Assembly: GCA_031429035.1 (NCBI GenBank)
Contig: JANOYU010000121.1
Coordinates: forward strand, 1 to 24,250
DNA length: 24,250 nt
Direction: 5' to 3'
Source: Methylotenera_A sp031429035
GTDB taxonomy: Bacteria; Pseudomonadota; Gammaproteobacteria; Burkholderiales; Methylophilaceae
Shown: positions 22,558 through 24,250 of the stretch, piece after piece
Layout of the letters: every line of letters begins with the position of its first letter
Position numbering within the stretch: the stretch's first letter is position 1
The notes under the pieces: generated by a model
What the model was told of the DNA's origin: nothing
Seen by the model: the letters and a program-made list of their open reading frames with translations, nothing else
The model's database searches: none
Made by a program: the position numbers and the translations under genes

Positions 22558-24250
22558 TTAGTTTAAAAGCGGTTTTAAATATTTGCCGGTATAACTTTTT
22601 TTGCTAGCTGCCACGGTTTCTGGCGTGCCTTCTGCAATAATTAAGCCGCCGCCATCGCCACCTTCTGGGCCCATGTCAATCAGCCAATCGGCGGTTTTGA
22701 TTACGTCTAAATTGTGCTCAATAATCACAATGGTGTTGCCCGCATCGCGCAATCGATGAATCACATCTAGCAACAATTGAATATCGGCAAAGTGCAAGCC
22801 AGTCGTTGGTTCATCTAATATGTATAGCGTTCTGCCCGTATCGCGCTTGCTTAATTCTAGCGATAATTTCACCCGCTGCGCTTCGCCGCCGCTTAGTGTG
22901 GTGGCAGATTGGCCTAGCGTAATGTAGCCCAAACCCACGTCTAGCAAGGTTTTTAGTTTGCGCGAAATAACCGGCTGCGCGCTAAAAAAACCATGCGCGG
23001 TTTCTACCGTCATTTCTAATACTTCGCGAATATTTTTGCCTTTAAAATTAATTTCTAGCGTTTCGCGGTTATAACGTTGGCCTTTGCACACATCGCATGG
23101 CACGTAAACATCGGGCAAAAAGTGCATTTCAACACGCAAAACGCCATCACCTTGGCAAGCTTCGCAGCGGCCACCTTTTACGTTAAACGAGTAGCGGCCT
23201 GGCCCGTAGCCACGCGCGCGGCTTTCTGGCACCGCGGCGAATAAATCACGAATTGGCGTAAATAATCCTGTGTAAGTGGCAGGATTCGATCTAGGAGTTC
23301 GGCCGATTGGGCTTTGGTCTACATCCACTACTTTGTCAAAATGGTCTAGGCCAATCACCTCGCCAAACGGCGCGGGCTCTGTGTTACTGCGGTATAAATG
23401 CTGCGCCACAACACGGTATAAAGTGTCGTTAATGAGTGTGGATTTACCGCTACCAGAAACGCCTGTGACGCACGTAAGCAGCCCAACGGGAATCTCTACC
23501 GACACATTGCGTAAATTGTTGCCAGTGGCATGTGTGAGTTTTAGCCAGCGCGCTGGGTCGGCTTTGGTACGTGCTTTTTTATATTCAATTTGCTTTTTGC
23601 CGCTTAAATATTGGCCAGTTAGAGATTTTGGGTTGGCTTTAATTTCATCAGGTGTGCCTTCTGCCACAATCTGCCCGCCATGCTCACCTGCGCCAGGGCC
23701 AATATCCACCACATAATCGGCCTGCATAATTGCGTCATGATCATGCTCCACCACAATCACGCTATTGCCAATATCGCGCAGGCGTTTAAGTGTTTCTAGC
23801 AGTCTGTCATTATCGCGTTGGTGCAAACCTATGCTTGGCTCATCTAGCACATACATCACGCCCGTTAAGCCACTGCCAATTTGGCTGGCTAAACGAATAC
23901 GTTGCGCTTCGCCGCCCGATAATGTTTCGGCCGAACGAGATAACGATAAATATTCCAAACCAACGTTGGTTAAAAACTTTAAACGGTTCTGAATTTCCGT
24001 CACAATCTTATCGGCAATCGCCAGTTTGGCACCTTGTAACTCAAGCGTTTCAAAGAAAGTAAGTGCTTGCTTTAATGGTATTCTACAAACGTCATGTATG
24101 TTTTGCCCGCCCACTTTTACATGACGCGCCTCAATGCGTAAGCGGGTGCCTGCGCAATCTGGGCAACTGGCGGCGTTGATGTATTTAGCCAGCTCGTCGC
24201 GCACAGCAGATGAATCGCTTTCGCGATAACGGCGTTGCAAATTGTGCAAA
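22558..24250 (-). CDS. uvrA: Excinuclease ABC subunit A, C-terminal part
   Basis: DNA damage-recognition ATPase of nucleotide excision repair, partner of UvrB. The gene runs off the window at 24250; the visible 563 aa correspond to roughly the last 60 percent of a 940-aa UvrA. Seen in order are the end of the first zinc module (CPDCAGTRL), the first ABC signature LSGGEAQRIRLASQ with LDEPSIGLHQRD, the second Walker A GVSGSGKST, the C-terminal zinc module (CEACQGDG ... CDVCKG), the second signature LSGGEAQRVKL with LDEPTTGLHFAD, and the end KYLKPLLN. The TTG at 24249 is internal, not the start. No break or frameshift is visible. Confidence 0.97.
   Translation of the reverse strand, partial: LHNLQRRYRESDSSAVRDELAKYINAASCPDCAGTRLRIEARHVKVGGQNIHDVCRIPLKQALTFFETLELQGAKLAIADKIVTEIQNRLKFLTNVGLEYLSLSRSAETLSGGEAQRIRLASQIGSGLTGVMYVLDEPSIGLHQRDNDRLLETLKRLRDIGNSVIVVEHDHDAIMQADYVVDIGPGAGEHGGQIVAEGTPDEIKANPKSLTGQYLSGKKQIEYKKARTKADPARWLKLTHATGNNLRNVSVEIPVGLLTCVTGVSGSGKSTLINDTLYRVVAQHLYRSNTEPAPFGEVIGLDHFDKVVDVDQSPIGRTPRSNPATYTGLFTPIRDLFAAVPESRARGYGPGRYSFNVKGGRCEACQGDGVLRVEMHFLPDVYVPCDVCKGQRYNRETLEINFKGKNIREVLEMTVETAHGFFSAQPVISRKLKTLLDVGLGYITLGQSATTLSGGEAQRVKLSLELSKRDTGRTLYILDEPTTGLHFADIQLLLDVIHRLRDAGNTIVIIEHNLDVIKTADWLIDMGPEGGDGGGLIIAEGTPETVAASKKSYTGKYLKPLLN

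Noticed and set aside
23276..23716. 146-aa open frame opposite uvrA
   Set aside because: It covers the conserved UvrA second ATPase domain on the other strand, so it is a shadow.

Overview
The window looks like a moderately AT-rich betaproteobacterial chromosome, most likely a methylotroph of the Methylophilaceae (Methylotenera/Methylophilus-like). That assignment is an inference. It rests on the divergent ponA / pilMNOPQ-aroK-aroB arrangement, a glnA-DUF4124-ntrB-ntrC cluster, a Gram-negative porin ending in Phe, and many ORFs with TTG starts. No rRNA, tRNA, CRISPR array, phage or transposase gene was seen.

Layout. (1) 1-2758, minus strand: the 5' end of a small conserved hypothetical gene, preceded by a 16-bp tandem duplication, and the gene for the bifunctional penicillin-binding protein PBP1A. 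(2) 2853-10715, plus strand: the type IV pilus assembly operon pilMNOPQ, a strong terminator, then aroK-aroB-dgt. Genes overlap or abut almost throughout. The 5' end of pilQ carries a 42-bp in-frame duplication-like insertion, and the aroK TTG start lies in the U-tract of the pilQ terminator. (3) 10716-12488: a dispersed repeat with imperfect terminal inverted repeats, a porin control region with a perfect 14-bp palindrome, and a general porin gene with its terminator. (4) 12489-14932: a small accessory block holding a SET-domain-like protein between two near-identical terminators, a RelB/RelE-type toxin-antitoxin pair with its own promoter and operator-like palindrome, and a putative 2OG-Fe(II) oxygenase (DUF6445-like) starting 4 nt after the toxin stop. 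(5) 14933-19894, minus strand: the nitrogen-control cluster glnA, DUF4124 gene, ntrB, ntrC. A sigma-54 promoter and an NtrC-type site lie upstream of glnA. (6) 19930-22485, plus strand: rhodanese, aroE, mtgA and a DUF456 membrane protein. (7) 22558-24250, minus strand: the C-terminal part of uvrA, running off the window.

How the genes fit together. PBP1A and MtgA polymerise peptidoglycan. PilM/N/O/P form the inner-membrane alignment complex that connects to the PilQ secretin. AroK, AroB and AroE are three steps of the shikimate pathway. NtrB/NtrC sense nitrogen status and, judging from the promoter sites, activate glnA.

The most unusual signal I found is a pair of 39-nt imperfect hairpins (14867-14905 and 22504-22542). 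They share 29 of 39 positions, a conserved loop, at least one compensatory base-pair change and a conserved internal mismatch, and each sits between convergent genes. This looks like an unnamed dispersed hairpin family. The SET-like / toxin-antitoxin / oxygenase block is the best candidate for an undescribed functional association, but that is speculative.
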